Assembly: GCA_003693705.1 (NCBI GenBank)
Contig: RBZT01000855.1
Location: 1 to 64,000 of the forward strand
Direction of reading: 5' to 3'
Source of the DNA: Polymyxa betae
Taxonomy: Eukaryota; Endomyxa; Phytomyxea; Plasmodiophorida; Plasmodiophoridae
Length of the DNA stretch: 64,000 bases
The position numbers were made by a program, and so were the translations under genes. Under the pieces are notes generated by a model. That model saw nothing but the letters and a program-made list of their open reading frames with translations, did not search any database and was not told where the DNA came from. The first letter of the stretch is position 1, and every line of letters starts with the position of its first letter. Below, piece by piece: positions 48,888-60,256 of the stretch.

Positions 48888-49133
48888 TCAGTTACGCTCT
48901 CGGTTTAGCCGGAAGAACCTTCTCCCGATCGCCGCCTCTGATACAGCGACATTAAGTGGATCCAGTTCTGGCGACATTGACGCAGCAATCCGATCGGGAC
49001 AGAGCAGAGACCACAAAAGCTCGCTCACAAAAGCGCTCTGTGCATTATTCCACTCGATGAGAAGATCGCCGATGAGAATGGAACGTAAACACGTCGGGCC
49101 TGACTCTGTGACGTCGTTTCCTGAAGAAGACAT
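48888..49133 (-). CDS. Hypothetical 81-residue protein, head-to-head with the NT-C2 gene
   Basis: An intact ATG-to-stop frame begins MSSSGNDVTESGPTCLRSIL and ends RRFFRLNRERN. It contains an amphipathic stretch (LIGDLLIEWNNAQSAFVSEL). Its ATG is 38 bp from the divergent ATG of the NT-C2 protein. It sits inside the 485-bp gap between two divergent genes. No family is recognised. Normal composition and a clean start make it worth keeping, but it could be chance. Confidence 0.35.
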   Translation of the reverse strand: MSSSGNDVTESGPTCLRSILIGDLLIEWNNAQSAFVSELLWSLLCPDRIAASMSPELDPLNVAVSEAAIGRRFFRLNRERN

Positions 49134-49171
49134 GAAAAGGAGGCCGCATTCACCGTTGATTGATATGAATC

Positions 49172-50850
49172 ATGGCCTTCCTCATCAGGTTGGCTAAACA
49201 GCAAACCTTGCAATCGAAAGCTGCACAGTTCGATGTGGAAATCCGGTCGCTGAAAACCGAACTGCAAATACCTGGACCTGTGCAGATCGAATGGATTCGA
49301 GGATCGCGCAGAACTGCGGCGATTGTCGATACGCCGCGTTCCAATGGTGGCTGGTTTAACCTGGAATGCAAACTCAGCATGCGGGCGACGATGTTCTTTG
49401 ATGCGGCTTCCAAAGGCGATCAGTTCCAGTCAAAATCGAGTAAATTAGTCTTCAAAGTGCTTTGTTCTGATGGTCTGAAACCCCTTGGCGAAATCCTGCT
49501 CGATCTTTCTGGCTGCTTTACAGGTCAACCTATAGATCTTCAATTGTCTTTGAAAAGCTGCAAGGATAAAAATGCCATCGTCGATCTTCGGATAGTTGGC
49601 CAAACCCATAACCATCAGTATCGTGACTTTTTGGTATATGTGATTCGAGCTAATTTTTTGAGCACAGCAATGAAATGCCTTCACAATGTGAATCTTTAGT
49701 GGAGCCAACATCAGCGATACATTCGGAATATGAGAATGATTCACATCAAAAGGAGGTTGTTGCAGAGCCTGATAAGCCAAAAGCACCAGAGAACTCGTCA
49801 GCACCAGCAGAGAATTATCTGACCCAAAATGTTTCGTTTGCCTCCGACAACGAAGGTTTTGGCGGAGGGGTTCCGACATTACCCAAATTGACGCCAAAAG
49901 AAGAATTCCTCTCGATTCAATTAGATAATGCCAAATCACAGCTGGAGGAAGCTTTGACTGAAATTGACCAGCTTCGTAGTAAAGAACGTGACATGATGGA
50001 AAACGAGCGAGAATTATTCCAGCTTAGACATGAAAACTTGCAATTACGTGAAGAACTGCAAGCAAACAAGGAAAATTTGATGACAAGATTGACGTACAAA
50101 GAAAAATTCGAAGATTCCAGGATAGAATGTGAACAGTTAATCCAGAATCTTAACGAAACATCACAGAACCTGAGTAAAGAGCGGCTTAGACTGCAAAGCA
50201 TTCAGAGGCTGATGATTGATATTGGTCGCAGAATCGACACAGATGGAGATTGTGAAATCAGTATCAAAGAATTGGATGAAAATTACAAGATCAACAGTGA
50301 GGGTGGTTGCGAAGGCGTTGTGAACGAGCTGCAAAGACTTGTCAGCAGAATATTCCAGTTAAGATGCGAGGTCAAAGAGCGACAATCCCAAGTTGAACGT
50401 ATCGGCTATCAGCAACAGCAAGTGGTTGACAAGTGGAAATTATTAGCAGGCAAGACCGTTAGAATCACAATCGATGGCGAAGTCGAAGAAATCGACTTCG
50501 GAAACCTCCGATCAGAAAGTCGCAGATCGAGCCTCAACCTGCCAGCATCAAAGTCTGATTTCAGCTCAGAATCAGTCAAGCGTGCAACCGAATCGAGTTG
50601 TGACGTGTTCCGCTTACAGATTCAACAACTGAAACAAGAATTAGAACTAGAAAGATCACAGTATAGAAAGGCAAACCTACCGGATTCCGATACGGTGTCG
50701 CTTGAGCACCAGCTGCTCGAAGCCAAAGTCAGACTCGCCAATCTCGCTGAAGCTCTTACTTCTCTAGAGCAAGAGAACAAGCTAATGAAAGAACAGTTGA
50801 ACCATTCAGAGTGGTATTTCAGATTTAACAAGTCGATAAAAAATCCTTAA
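49172..50850 (+). CDS. NT-C2 domain plus long coiled-coil protein
   Basis: Residues 1 to about 145 (MAFLIRLAKQQTLQSKAAQF; LECKLSMRATMFFDAASKG; LGEILLDLSGCFTG; CKDKNAIVDLRIVG) look like an NT-C2 domain as in EEIG1/FAM102 and EHBP1. Such domains bind membranes or Rab partners. An intron near 49624-49699 (GTGACT to CTTTAG) joins NHQY to LEPTSAIHSEY in frame. The rest is an acidic linker then heptad-rich coiled coil from about 49900 (LDNAKSQLEEALTEIDQLRS) to 50850. It also contains DTDGDCEISIKELDENYKI, EF-hand-like in spacing but only a single copy. The protein is about 535 residues. Coiled-coil NT-C2 proteins often sit at centrosomes or vesicles; that is inference. Confidence 0.65.
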
Positions 50851-50911
50851 TCTATTCAGACGACACTACAGTTGAAACTACGCATTCACCAAAATTTTAA
50901 TGTTAGTACAA

Positions 50912-52923
50912 TTAGGGAGTGCAGCGCATAGGGTCACGTGGGAATAGCGACGTCAAGCGAATGTTTTTCAGACCGCAAAATAACATGACAACACGTTCCA
51001 AACCGATCCCGGCACCGCCATGTGGGAATGCACCGGACTTGAAAGAGTCGACATAAGATTGAATGGTAGAAACAGGAATGTTCTATTGGTCACGGTGAAT
51101 ATACTGACAAAATTGTAGAAATCCAATTATTACCAATTCTTCAGCACGACGCTGTAACAGCTCGGGATCGTGGATACGTTGAGCCCCAGAGGTGATTTCT
51201 TCACCGCGAAGGAAGACATCATACGAGTTGGAAAAACGAGGATCGTCAGGGCATGGCATTGTGTAGAACGGCCGAGCCGACATCGGGTATCGATCAACAA
51301 TATAGAAATCAGTTCCATACTTCTCCTTCACAAGAGCACCAAGATGTTTTTCCTAAACAAGGTTTACGAACATTACGGAAAATGCACTGGAGTGGCTGAC
51401 CTGAGGAGTAGTGATATCGGTATGCTCATCAGCCTCAGTATCGCCAGCCTCCCGAAGCAACTTGATAGCATCTTCGAAATGGAGAACAAGCGGCTTTGCA
51501 GGATACTGAAGTTTCTCAAACGGGTACTGAGCTCGGACAATCTCGAGCTCATCAGCATGTTTTTCATGCAGTTTATCAAAGATGAATTTGAAGAGGTCAC
51601 CTGAGAACGCAGCTTTGAGCATCACAGAAGATAAACGAATTGGAAGCCAGACCAAGTGTCTCAAGAATCTCATGATAATGTTCCTTAATTTCCATTTCGA
51701 AATCGAGACCAGTGAATTCGCACATATGACGGTGCGTGAAACTTCGTTCAGATCGGAACACAGGGCCAATCTCGAAAACACCATGAAGATCGCCGTTAAT
51801 ACACATTTGCTTATATAATTGCGGCGACTAGGGACATCCTTAATAGACAAAAAATCGAGTAGATTTCACCAACTTGAGCAAGGAATGCAGGGGTTCCAAA
51901 ATAGTCCAATTTGAATACATCAGCACCACCTTCTGATGCGGCACTAATCAGTTTTGGTGTGTGCACCTCGACAAAGTCGCGACCAAGAAAGTACTCGCGG
52001 AAATACATTCCCACTATGGAAACCATCACCAAACGAAGGTGAATGGAAAACAGAAAACTAACCGGCACTTTGAAGGCGAAAGATAGCGTGGTTGGAAACT
52101 GCTCGCAAATCCAGCCAGCGATTGTCGAGACGAACGGCACGTCCAACCGTCGCCATACCGTCCGATGCCGATTTGTCATCTGTATCATCAGCAAGGGGAC
52201 GGTTAGCATCGGCGATTTGCATAGCTAAAACAGGCGCCGAAGCCGAAATAACGAAGAGCTTTACAATCTGATAGAATGAATTCAACACTATGCGAAGAGC
52301 CCTAAGTTATTTCAACCTGAAGTTCGACATCGCTTTGGGACGTGCTCGTGATCGGAGCTTCAGCCTTGTTAACGATTCCAAGAACGTCGACAATGGATTC
52401 AACAGGAATCTTGCTGATGTACTTCACCATCTCACGAGGAGTCTCCGCGTCTTCAGAGATAACGGCCTGGATGGTATATGGTGTCTGACGGAGAACCAAG
52501 AAGCATCGCTTGCCTGAAGAATCCAGTCAGAGAAAATGTTACTGATAGAGCGATGATGCCTAACCGGTAGCGCGAACTGTTTCTAAGCGACAACGAAGCC
52601 AGATTTTAGCTCCAGCTGTCGATGCGTTCTGTTTACAAACAGACGCCCATTCTCGCGGCGAACGAGAGGCTGATTGAATCATTTTTAAGTCGCCATATTG
52701 AGCAGTCGTGTAATCATCGACAGCGATTACAGCGCGTTTCTACAAAAACAAACGCTTTGGTCTTTCGTAAACACTGAGAGGAAAATCGACCTACAGCAGC
52801 CTCGGCTGCCTTCGCCTTCCGCGCCTCCTTCTCAGCTTTGCGCGAGTCCTTGGCGGCCTGTTTAGCTGCCTTTTTAGCGTCCTTCTCCGGGTTCGAGCTG
52901 GCGACAGATTCTTCAGCAGTCAT
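50912..52923 (-). CDS. DARS1: Aspartyl-tRNA synthetase, cytosolic
   Basis: Class IIb synthetase charging tRNA-Asp. The start [20 protein letters not shown] leads to a Lys/Ala-rich N-terminal helix typical of eukaryotic DARS. An OB-fold anticodon domain follows ([20 protein letters not shown] region). DNRWLDLR precedes the core. [19 protein letters not shown] (motif 1), [20 protein letters not shown] (motif 2, ATP and Asp site), and [14 protein letters not shown] (motif 3) are all present. The C-terminus [11 protein letters not shown] before TAA is the canonical ending. Several introns of about 50 bp. No key residue is missing. It is convergent with the NT-C2 gene, only 61 bp between stops. 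Confidence 0.94.
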
Positions 52924-53408
52924 GGTTGATGATGAGAAACTAAATGGGATTTGGGTTGCGCTCCGGACAGCCGCAACAAATGGAAATGGAAATACAGTAG
53001 GAGGCCATGTATGGGCTGGGCATGGTGATGACGCATGTACTTGGCTACCTTATATTGCAACCTTAATACAAGCAGGAAGCAATTACAATTACAATGTATT
53101 CTTCTTTCAAGTTGCAATCTTCAGAATCCATTTATCTTAGCTGTTGCGTGCCCAAGCCATAGAATTTCGTGAGTCTAAAACTCTTTGGCCAGTAAGCTTA
53201 GTTTGAACGAATGCAAGAATATAACGTATGTTCGTACAATTCGACCTTTTAAAGCGAGTGAACATTTTGGTTTTCTGTATTTGGACTCGACTACGTACTG
53301 TAAGTTTCTTATGTTATGTTACGGGAATCTGGGCTTTAATAGCATCATCCAAGCCATACGGATCTGTAGGCAAAGTTGTAATGGTCTAGCATAAGCAAGG
53401 CAGTAAGC
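52924..53408. other. Divergent promoter region, DARS1 / TMEM17
   Basis: 485 bp between two divergently transcribed genes. Open frames on both strands just inside it are short and lack motifs. No RNA gene or repeat was recognised. Confidence 0.45.
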
Positions 53409-54018
53409 ATGGCTGTTATCCAAGAACCCATTCATTACCAGTCCAATGGACTCATGCCTGGGATGGTATCTCGAGTGAAGCATCCTGCGAAACGCCTCTA
53501 TTATCAGCGCCGGATGGCATCATCGCTAGCTTTGCAGACGATCATCTATTACAATGTCTGGTATTCGATTCTCTATTTTGGCCTGATCTTGTTGATTACT
53601 GGATTTAAGGTGGGCCACCGCTTTTAGTTTTTGGATCTTTGCTAATAGCGTCTAGTACAGGACACAGAAAATTAATTCTCAGTCAATCAAGATTATATCT
53701 CCAGTTCTTTTCTCAATTTGGAGTGTCGTCGAAATCTGTCGTTTAGTTCTGGCACACATTGGAAACTTGCAAGAGCGTGTGCAGCATCTGGCTGCATTCT
53801 TCTTTCTATCATTATTCCCACAATTGCTTTTGGTCAGCTACGTAGTTGGCTTGCAACCATACCCAACACCATTAGAAGAAATCGCTGGTGCTATTCAAAT
53901 CACTTTCCTGCTGGCTGAATTGATTGTTGGTTATCATGCCATACGCTATATCATCCGGGTTCAAGCCACTAGATTTAGGCTTGATTATCCATATCAATCT
54001 GCAGTCGAGGCTTTCTGA
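53409..54018 (+). CDS. TMEM17: TMEM17, ciliary transition-zone membrane protein
   Basis: Four-helix membrane protein of the MKS/B9 transition-zone complex that gates protein entry to cilia. Exon 1 (53409-53609) reads MAVIQEPIHYQSNGLMPGMV and contains MASSLALQTIIYYNVWYS, close to animal TMEM17 (MVSSLALQMSLYFNTYY). A 61-bp intron ending CACAG leads to KINSQSIKIISPVLFSIW. Then come the hallmark HIGNLQERVQHLAAFFFLSL and, after the last helix, IIRVQATRFRL. It ends SAVEAF before TGA. About 180 residues, like the human protein (198). Presence of this gene argues that the organism builds a cilium or flagellum. Confidence 0.88.
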
Positions 54019-54283
54019 ATCCATCAGCCGTATCAGTTTTCGGTTTCCACAAAGTTGAGCTTTTCTGTGGTTATATAAGAGCCTTTGTCTTCATACGGCG
54101 ACATAAACAGTCTCTAGGCATAGAAGCTGTAAGAAACTAATTATTCGATATAAACAGTATATCAATAGAATGGGAAGTTCTTGAAGAATTTTCGGATGAT
54201 ATCTGTTCAGAGATTTTCTAGCAAAAATGCGATAAATTACACTTTCTGCGACACCTCTTTAAAGCTCAAAGCTGCAAAGTTAA

Positions 54284-55079
54284 ATGCCGGCGTCATGCTC
54301 GGAGCTGATGCTCGCTGCCGTCCGGATCGCCTGTGCTGAGATCGTCTCTGAGATTGGCTATGGTTATGCCACCGAGTCGGTCAGGGCTTTAGCATACTGA
54401 TGGCTTGCTCTAAAGCTCCTAACTTATCCAGGCTCTGGATACGATGAGCGAAGTTGTCGCTAAATATATCATCAATGTGGCGCTTGGGGCGAAATCCAAT
54501 GCAGAACTAGCTAGGAGAACAAGTATCACCATCTGGGATGCTATCAATTCAATCGAGAATCTGGGCATCGCCCTTCCAGTTCTTTTACAATTTCGCAAGA
54601 TTTCCAACGACCTACCTTTTATTTTTGGTTAGATATATTGTCTACAGTTTGGCATAATGGCTAAGTTTACACTCTCAGATCCATTACCTTTTCCTCAAAC
54701 CAGGAAGATCATTCTTTGTGCTCCGGTCGGGTCGCAGATTCCTCAGCAAAGCGAATCTCTTGTCGGTGCTAATCAAAGACTTAGGATGATTTCTTATATT
54801 TCTATACAGAATGAAGATGTTTCTACTTCTGCCCAAGAAGCTCCATTCGCTCTGCCAGAAATTCCCAGACATCTCCCTTCCCTGCCAGCTCCTCACACAT
54901 ATAAGTTCACTCCTGTATTTCAGAAAGCTAATATTGATCCAAATTCGAGGTAAGTATTTTCTTTCAGATTATTCACAGCAACTGACTTGGATATTAGAAG
55001 GAAAATGATTATTAAACAGAAGCGGCAAGTCGAGAGTTCCCTTGTCAAACTGAATAGGTCGATGCAACAACAAGGTTAG
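54284..55079 (+). CDS. TAF8: TFIID subunit TAF8
   Basis: Histone-fold TBP-associated factor that pairs with TAF10 in TFIID. The ATG at 54284 gives MPASCSELMLAAVRIACAEI. The histone fold runs through VSEIGYGYATES/ALDTMSEVVAKYI (intron 54380-54431), SNAELARRTSITIWDAINSI, ENLGI and LPFIF. The TAF8 C-terminal signature LPEIPRHLPSLPAPHTYKFT is near 54850-54910, equivalent to human PHIPSHFPEFPDPHTY. A final basic helix (KMIIKQKRQVESSLVKLNRS) ends QQQG-stop. At roughly 200 residues it is shorter than animal TAF8, lacking the long C-terminal tail. Confidence 0.87.
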
Positions 55080-55215
55080 CAATCGCTAAATCCGCTGTCC
55101 ATTTCTGATTTAATGCCGACAGATTCGAACGCTAACAGACCTCATTGAATTTAACGTATGATCTTATTTTCCAGTCATTAATATAAATTGTAGAAATCTT
55201 CTAAAAATTTAGAGC

Positions 55216-58127
55216 TTATAATTTATCGTCTATACTAAAATTTCTTTTTACTGGAGGTGCCCTGTTCACTGTTACATTATTCAAGTTCGATGGCATGCTT
55301 GATTTACGTAATGTTAATCTCTCCCTTCTTTCGCGTTCATCTCTCTCTTTTCTCTGCTGTGCTGCACGAAGGATCATTTCTTCCCTTCTTTTTTCGCTGG
55401 CCTCCTGGCGACGAATATCTTCTTCGGATTGTTCAGGTTTTGCTGTAAGAACAGGAAGTGTAAGGGCTGCCTCATGTTGTTCAGTATCAGCTTCTTGTGA
55501 TTTCCCGGTTTGCTCATCTTTCTGAAGATCCACTGAAATTAACTGGGTTCCTTGAGGAGCACAGTTGGTGTGCTCACTGGAACTCGGCAAGTAAGACGCC
55601 AATTCTTCAATCGGATTGGCAACAGAATCAGTTGAATCAAGAAATTGTGTTGATTCACATTGTTCAGTTGTGCCAGACATCAAGCGTTCACCAGTACCTG
55701 GCAAATAGGACGCTAGTTCTGCAGCGGGCTTGATGGATAAAGCTTGCTCTTTTACCACAGTTTCAGATCCAGTAACATCAGTCGCTTGGAATTTGGTTTC
55801 CTTATCAGATGTAACTCCCGGAGGAAGTGTTGAGGTCTCGCTCGTGTCCTGGACTTTATCCTGGTTTCTTGGTGCTATGAGATTAGGTGTAATCTGGTTC
55901 CTGTTCCCCTGTGTTTTATCACAGTGATTACTTGGTTCTGGTATTTTTCCTGAACGCTCAGAGAAATTTTCCTTATTTAAATAATCTTGATTTGGTTGCC
56001 CCGGTCTGTCATCAAATGCAATGTGAGGGATATGCTTCTTGAGAAAAGTTTCCGTTGGTCGGTGCAAACTATTTTGGAACCGTGGACTTTGCACTTGCAT
56101 AAACTCTAACCTACGCATGCTCAACTGCTCAACGTCGTTCTGTAGACGAGAAATTTCCCGTAGAAGCGATCTGCATCGTAATTGTTCATCTTCGTAGCGT
56201 GACTGAATTCTCTCTTCTTCGTTCAAGCGATCTTGTAGTTCTTTCGACAGCGATAATATTTGATTTTGTGAAACCTTCTGCTGATTGCTAGACTCCGATT
56301 TGAAAACTTTTAGTGCAACTTCATGTTGTGCTTCCAGACTTGCGATAGCCGCCTCATGACTCTTCCTGTCATCCTCAAGTTGTCGCTGCAGGAGACAGAT
56401 TTTCAAGTGGAGGTTTCCGTTCTCTTCTTTGAGTTCCCCGAGCTTGAGCTCCAAGCTCTGTCTTTCATTAATGTACATCTAAAACAAACAATATGATCTA
56501 CCTGCTTCAAATCAGAAACATGAGTTAATTGTTGGTGCAATTCGTTGACCCTGCTGCGGGCCTCGTCCAAATTCACTACAGCTATTGTTATCGTTATGTG
56601 TTGAAAGCAAACCACGTCTATACCCTTCAATGTGTTGAGTTCATGCAGATGAAGTGATTGTTGTTGCAGTTGACTCTGGGCCTCCGAAAGTTCCATTTTA
56701 CATTTCTGGAATGCTTCTGCTTCTTGATCCAACCATTGACGCTTCTCATTGTATTCCTTGATTACATATTCGAGTTGTTGTTTTTCCTGCCTCTGGAGGT
56801 AGCTATAGCTCGAATCGTACTGCAGAACTTTAAAGACTGAAATATTCGAAGATTTGCGAATTTACTTCAGCTGCATTTAGCTCCATAGCGTATGCTTTTC
56901 GCTCCAGCTCCTTCTCGAAAACGTTCGCCCGGAGTTTTGCATCTTCGAGCTCTTTACGTAATGATTCCCGCTCCAGCTGTAATGCTCGTCGTTCCAGTTC
57001 GACGCCTCGTTTCAAATCTATATCTCTGATAGAAGTTACATTCCGCATTAAAAAAAGATAATCTGAGAGCTAACCTTAATCTGATGGTCTCTATTTCGGC
57101 AAGTAATTGTTGCCTACGTTCATATTCAAGTGACTCTAACGTCTGCTTTCTTTTCTGCAACTGGCGATCTTGTTCTTGTTCTTGGATTCGGAGCTGTTGT
57201 AATCGCTCTAAACCGTTATCAGTTGAGATCGATGCTCTTATAAAGTTAGAGCACCTTGATGCTGTTTTTCGAAGGACTGTCGAATCGCATTAAGCTCCTG
57301 CTGGTACTTTTCGCTTTCGCTTATTCTAACAGCTGCGATCTCTGTTGTACGAATCCTTTCAACTTCCTGAAGAGAATCACTACAGGAAACGATTGCATCA
57401 TTGAGTAAAACCTGTTGCAGAGTCTCGGCTGCTCTTTGTTCAACTTCTCGAATCTGTGTCGCTATCCTTTCTTCGAATGAGCGCTTAGTAGCTTCATCCT
57501 CTTCATCGGACCGGCGTTTGAACCTATGCTTGAGCATGAATGCCAGTACTGCTTTTTGAAAAATTCCGAAAACTTCTGCTCGAGTAGACGTAGGCTTGAT
57601 TGAAGCATATCATCTGGTACTCTTTCTGTTTGAACAGAACAGGACTTAATAGGCCTATTAAGACTGAAAGAACCAATCAATCTTCTAAAGAGCGCGTTCG
57701 CAAAAGCATACCGAGTTGCAAGTTCTACGATAGAAGCTAATATGCTTTTCGATGCTGCATTGGCCGCAATAATTTGTTCAGGTAAATTCAGCATTCGCTC
57801 TAAATCACAGGCTTTAAATACATCCGGATCTGTTCCAGACTCCGAAAGGAACACAGAGAGCGCATAAGAATGATCATGCCGAGAGAGGAAATCGGCAACG
57901 ATCACATTGAATGCACGATCTGTGCCTGAGATCTGTTTGGCCTGGCCATCGCTGCTTCGGGCGCCGGCCTGGCGCAGCTCACATAATATCTGTTTTCTGA
58001 GCTGCGCTCGCAGTCGATCTAGAACTCCAGTCGTCTCCAGCCGATGATGGAGACGCCTTTGTAGGTGATCCAACGATATTCCAATGGCACCGTCGTCTTC
58101 ATATAGCATTGGACTGTGGTCTGGCAT
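55216..58127 (-). CDS. OFD1: OFD1-like centriolar protein (LisH, coiled coil)
   Basis: Centriole/centriolar-satellite protein needed for distal appendages and ciliogenesis. Near the start, LQRRLHHRLETTGVLDRLRA then QLRKQILCELR matches OFD1's first helix. The LisH motif is NVIVADFLSRHDHSYALSVF followed by LSESGTDPDVF, as in OFD1. SCSVQTE follows. The remainder is heptad-rich coiled coil over about 1.9 kb (for example 57250-57530 and 56830-57060), a Ser/Gln-rich region (55500-55990), and a basic tail RRQEASEKRREEMILRAAQQ like the OFD1 C-terminus. The first in-frame ATG is at 58127 (MPDHSPMLYEDD). The frame is open upstream to 58205 without an ATG, so an extra 5' exon is possible. Divergent from the XRN-like gene. 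Confidence 0.85.
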
Positions 58128-58426
58128 GGGCCTCTTCCGACTCTTTAGATTTGGATCATCGACAGATAGCTCATCATAGGGATGCGTGGTTTGATAACTG
58201 CCCAATGAGAGTGACGTGTTCTGGTTTCTGTTGAATGCCTACTGTAATGTTACATAGGTGGTTCCACCTCCTGCTTAAAACGTCTTTATTTTTTCCTTCA
58301 AAGGCACAGAAAGAAATGAGATCCGTCAAGTGGTTCTTCGCTTCGACGCCGTTTTCAAACAGCTGGAAAGCTTCCGCAGTTCTCTTGTGATACAATTGCC
58401 GCTGTCTCTCTAATCTGTGCTTGCCT

Positions 58427-59887
58427 ATGGGAATCAAGAATTTGTCGTCATGGTTTATTCGAAGCCTTCCACTTGATACACTAAAGCGTATCGATACTCT
58501 CAATCCCGTTCATACGCTTGCTATTGATTTGAATGAGACGCTACATAGAGCTATGAACCAAGCTAAAGATAACGAAAATCGTTTCTACAAAAGGGTAATT
58601 GCCTTACTGACAGAATTAGTCGAAAGCACCAGACCACGACATAATATTGGCATCTTCTTAGATGGAGTCGCTCCGTCTGCAAAACTCTTACTTCAAATCA
58701 AACGTCGCCGGTCGAGCCCCCCTAGTTCCATGTTTACAGCCCCATTGTTTTCAAGTTTGGCAATCACACCTGGAACCCCAGCCATGAGGTCGATCGCCGA
58801 AGAGATCAGATTCAGATTTGGTGCTCCTGCGCATGGAATCCATTTCAGTTGCAGTGACGAGCCTGGAGAAGGAGAAGTGAAAATTGTGAAATGGATAAGA
58901 AGCATTCCTAAGCAGGATCTTGGCAATGTGCTCATAATCGGGGCAGATGCCGACTTCCTTCCAATTGCATGCATGCAGAAGGGGCTGCATTATTCGCGTA
59001 TATGTCTCGACATGCCTAATTACAAGACAGTTCCTATCCAGGGGTTCAGTCAATTTATATCCAGCGAAACCGAAATCGAGAAGGGCCGAATGGAAGATAT
59101 TTCGATACTGTTAATGATGCTGGGGAACGATTATCTGCCGAAAGTTGCAGGATTATCACCGGATGTTGCACTATCTGCATATCGGGCTGCAGGGTTTCCG
59201 CGCCTTGTTCAAATTTATCGGTCAACGGGAATGGCGTCTCTAAACAGATACAACATCATACGGCTGTTTGAACATTTGCATTCGATATTGCACCCAAAGT
59301 TCAAATGCTACCATGATAGCTCAGATTGCTCGGAATCGCTTGGCGATGATGGCGAAAATGAAAGCAACGAACTTGATATTAAGGCCTTCTTTGAAGGCAT
59401 CGCATGGATGGCTTCTATGTATCATACTGGCGAATGCCCGGATTATACATTTCGTTTGAAGAACAGGTCCTCAACTATACCTGTCTCGAACTGTTTAGAA
59501 TGGCTAAAAACTTCTTCACCTGAAAATATTGTATCTCCTGTATCAAACGAGCCGCCAATGGATGCCGATCTCGCTCAATTAATAATGATGCCGCTCTGGG
59601 GTCGATCTATGGTCCAACCGTATCTCCGGGGTCTTATGGATCCAGATTCTGAGTTGGGCTATTATTTTCATCATCCTTGCCATATCTGTGCTGGATATCG
59701 TGAAGTAATTCGGACTTTCCAAGACTCTGCAATGTTCGATGATTCGCCTGAAGCTGCCGATTTCAGGAGGAATATATTGGTCGAGCACGCCCTTCACATC
59801 CAGGAAACACATTCGTCTATCTGGACATCGCCTCCTATTAAAAGAATCAGATCACAGTTAAATATGTTACGGAATTCAAATAGATGA
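58427..59887 (+). CDS. XRN-like 5'-3' exoribonuclease, intronless
   Basis: A 486-residue protein in one uninterrupted exon starting MGIKNLSSWFIRSLP. It has the XRN catalytic core. AIDLNETLHRA supplies the first Asp, GIFLDGVAP the second, and DEPGEGEVKI the acidic triad. GADADFLPIACMQ and LMMLGNDYLP give the last acidic sites. XRN enzymes degrade 5'-monophosphorylated RNA. This one is far shorter than XRN1/XRN2 and lacks their long C-terminal domains. After the nuclease it has a region of unclear nature with a Cys/His pair (HHPCHICAGY, about 59670). Lack of introns, in a genome where nearly every gene has many, suggests retroposition or acquisition. Short XRN-like proteins also occur in large DNA viruses of protists; that link is speculative. 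Confidence 0.85.
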   Translation: MGIKNLSSWFIRSLPLDTLKRIDTLNPVHTLAIDLNETLHRAMNQAKDNENRFYKRVIALLTELVESTRPRHNIGIFLDGVAPSAKLLLQIKRRRSSPPSSMFTAPLFSSLAITPGTPAMRSIAEEIRFRFGAPAHGIHFSCSDEPGEGEVKIVKWIRSIPKQDLGNVLIIGADADFLPIACMQKGLHYSRICLDMPNYKTVPIQGFSQFISSETEIEKGRMEDISILLMMLGNDYLPKVAGLSPDVALSAYRAAGFPRLVQIYRSTGMASLNRYNIIRLFEHLHSILHPKFKCYHDSSDCSESLGDDGENESNELDIKAFFEGIAWMASMYHTGECPDYTFRLKNRSSTIPVSNCLEWLKTSSPENIVSPVSNEPPMDADLAQLIMMPLWGRSMVQPYLRGLMDPDSELGYYFHHPCHICAGYREVIRTFQDSAMFDDSPEAADFRRNILVEHALHIQETHSSIWTSPPIKRIRSQLNMLRNSNR

Positions 59888-60256
59888 GGTATTGTTTATT
59901 TACAACACGGCAGCAATCGCTTGCCATCTGGAATGTGATCGAATGCTGATTAGCCGCCTAGACGGTGATCTGGGAAGGTTTCAATCCAAAGCACGCTTCG
60001 CTCTTGTCAAAGTTCGTCAAGCGTTGCATTAACCGACAGACATCGTTGCTCACAGATATGGATCTTCTGCACAGATAGCCCATTTTATACCTTTCCCTGC
60101 TAACTGTATTGGAGGCATTGCGGCGAACAGGAGTGATATGTTACATATTAGGAACTGACTTGGAAATGGTGTTACACGAATGACAGGAGATGGAAGTATG
60201 AGACATCATTGAGAGTTCATTCATCTCTCTGTATTGGCAGTCTCAAGCCCAATAAG
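59888..60256. other. Intergenic region with a possible 41-codon minus-strand ORF
   Basis: No recognised gene. On the minus strand 60083-59958 reads MGYLCRRSISVSNDVCRLMQ and ends PSQITV-stop, with three cysteines. A second overlapping ATG (GCAATGCCTCC) opens MPPIQLAGKGIKWAICAEDP with a GTGAGC donor after DPYL. Either could be a small gene; neither matches a family I know. Confidence 0.3.

Noticed and set aside
54392-54431. GC-AG intron in TAF8
   Set aside because: A canonical GT donor at 54380 gives ATES/ALDTM, which aligns with human TAF8 without extra residues.
58174-58503. 109-codon minus-strand open frame between OFD1 and the XRN-like gene
   Set aside because: It has no ATG and overlaps the start of the XRN-like gene; at most an OFD1 5' UTR or exon remnant.
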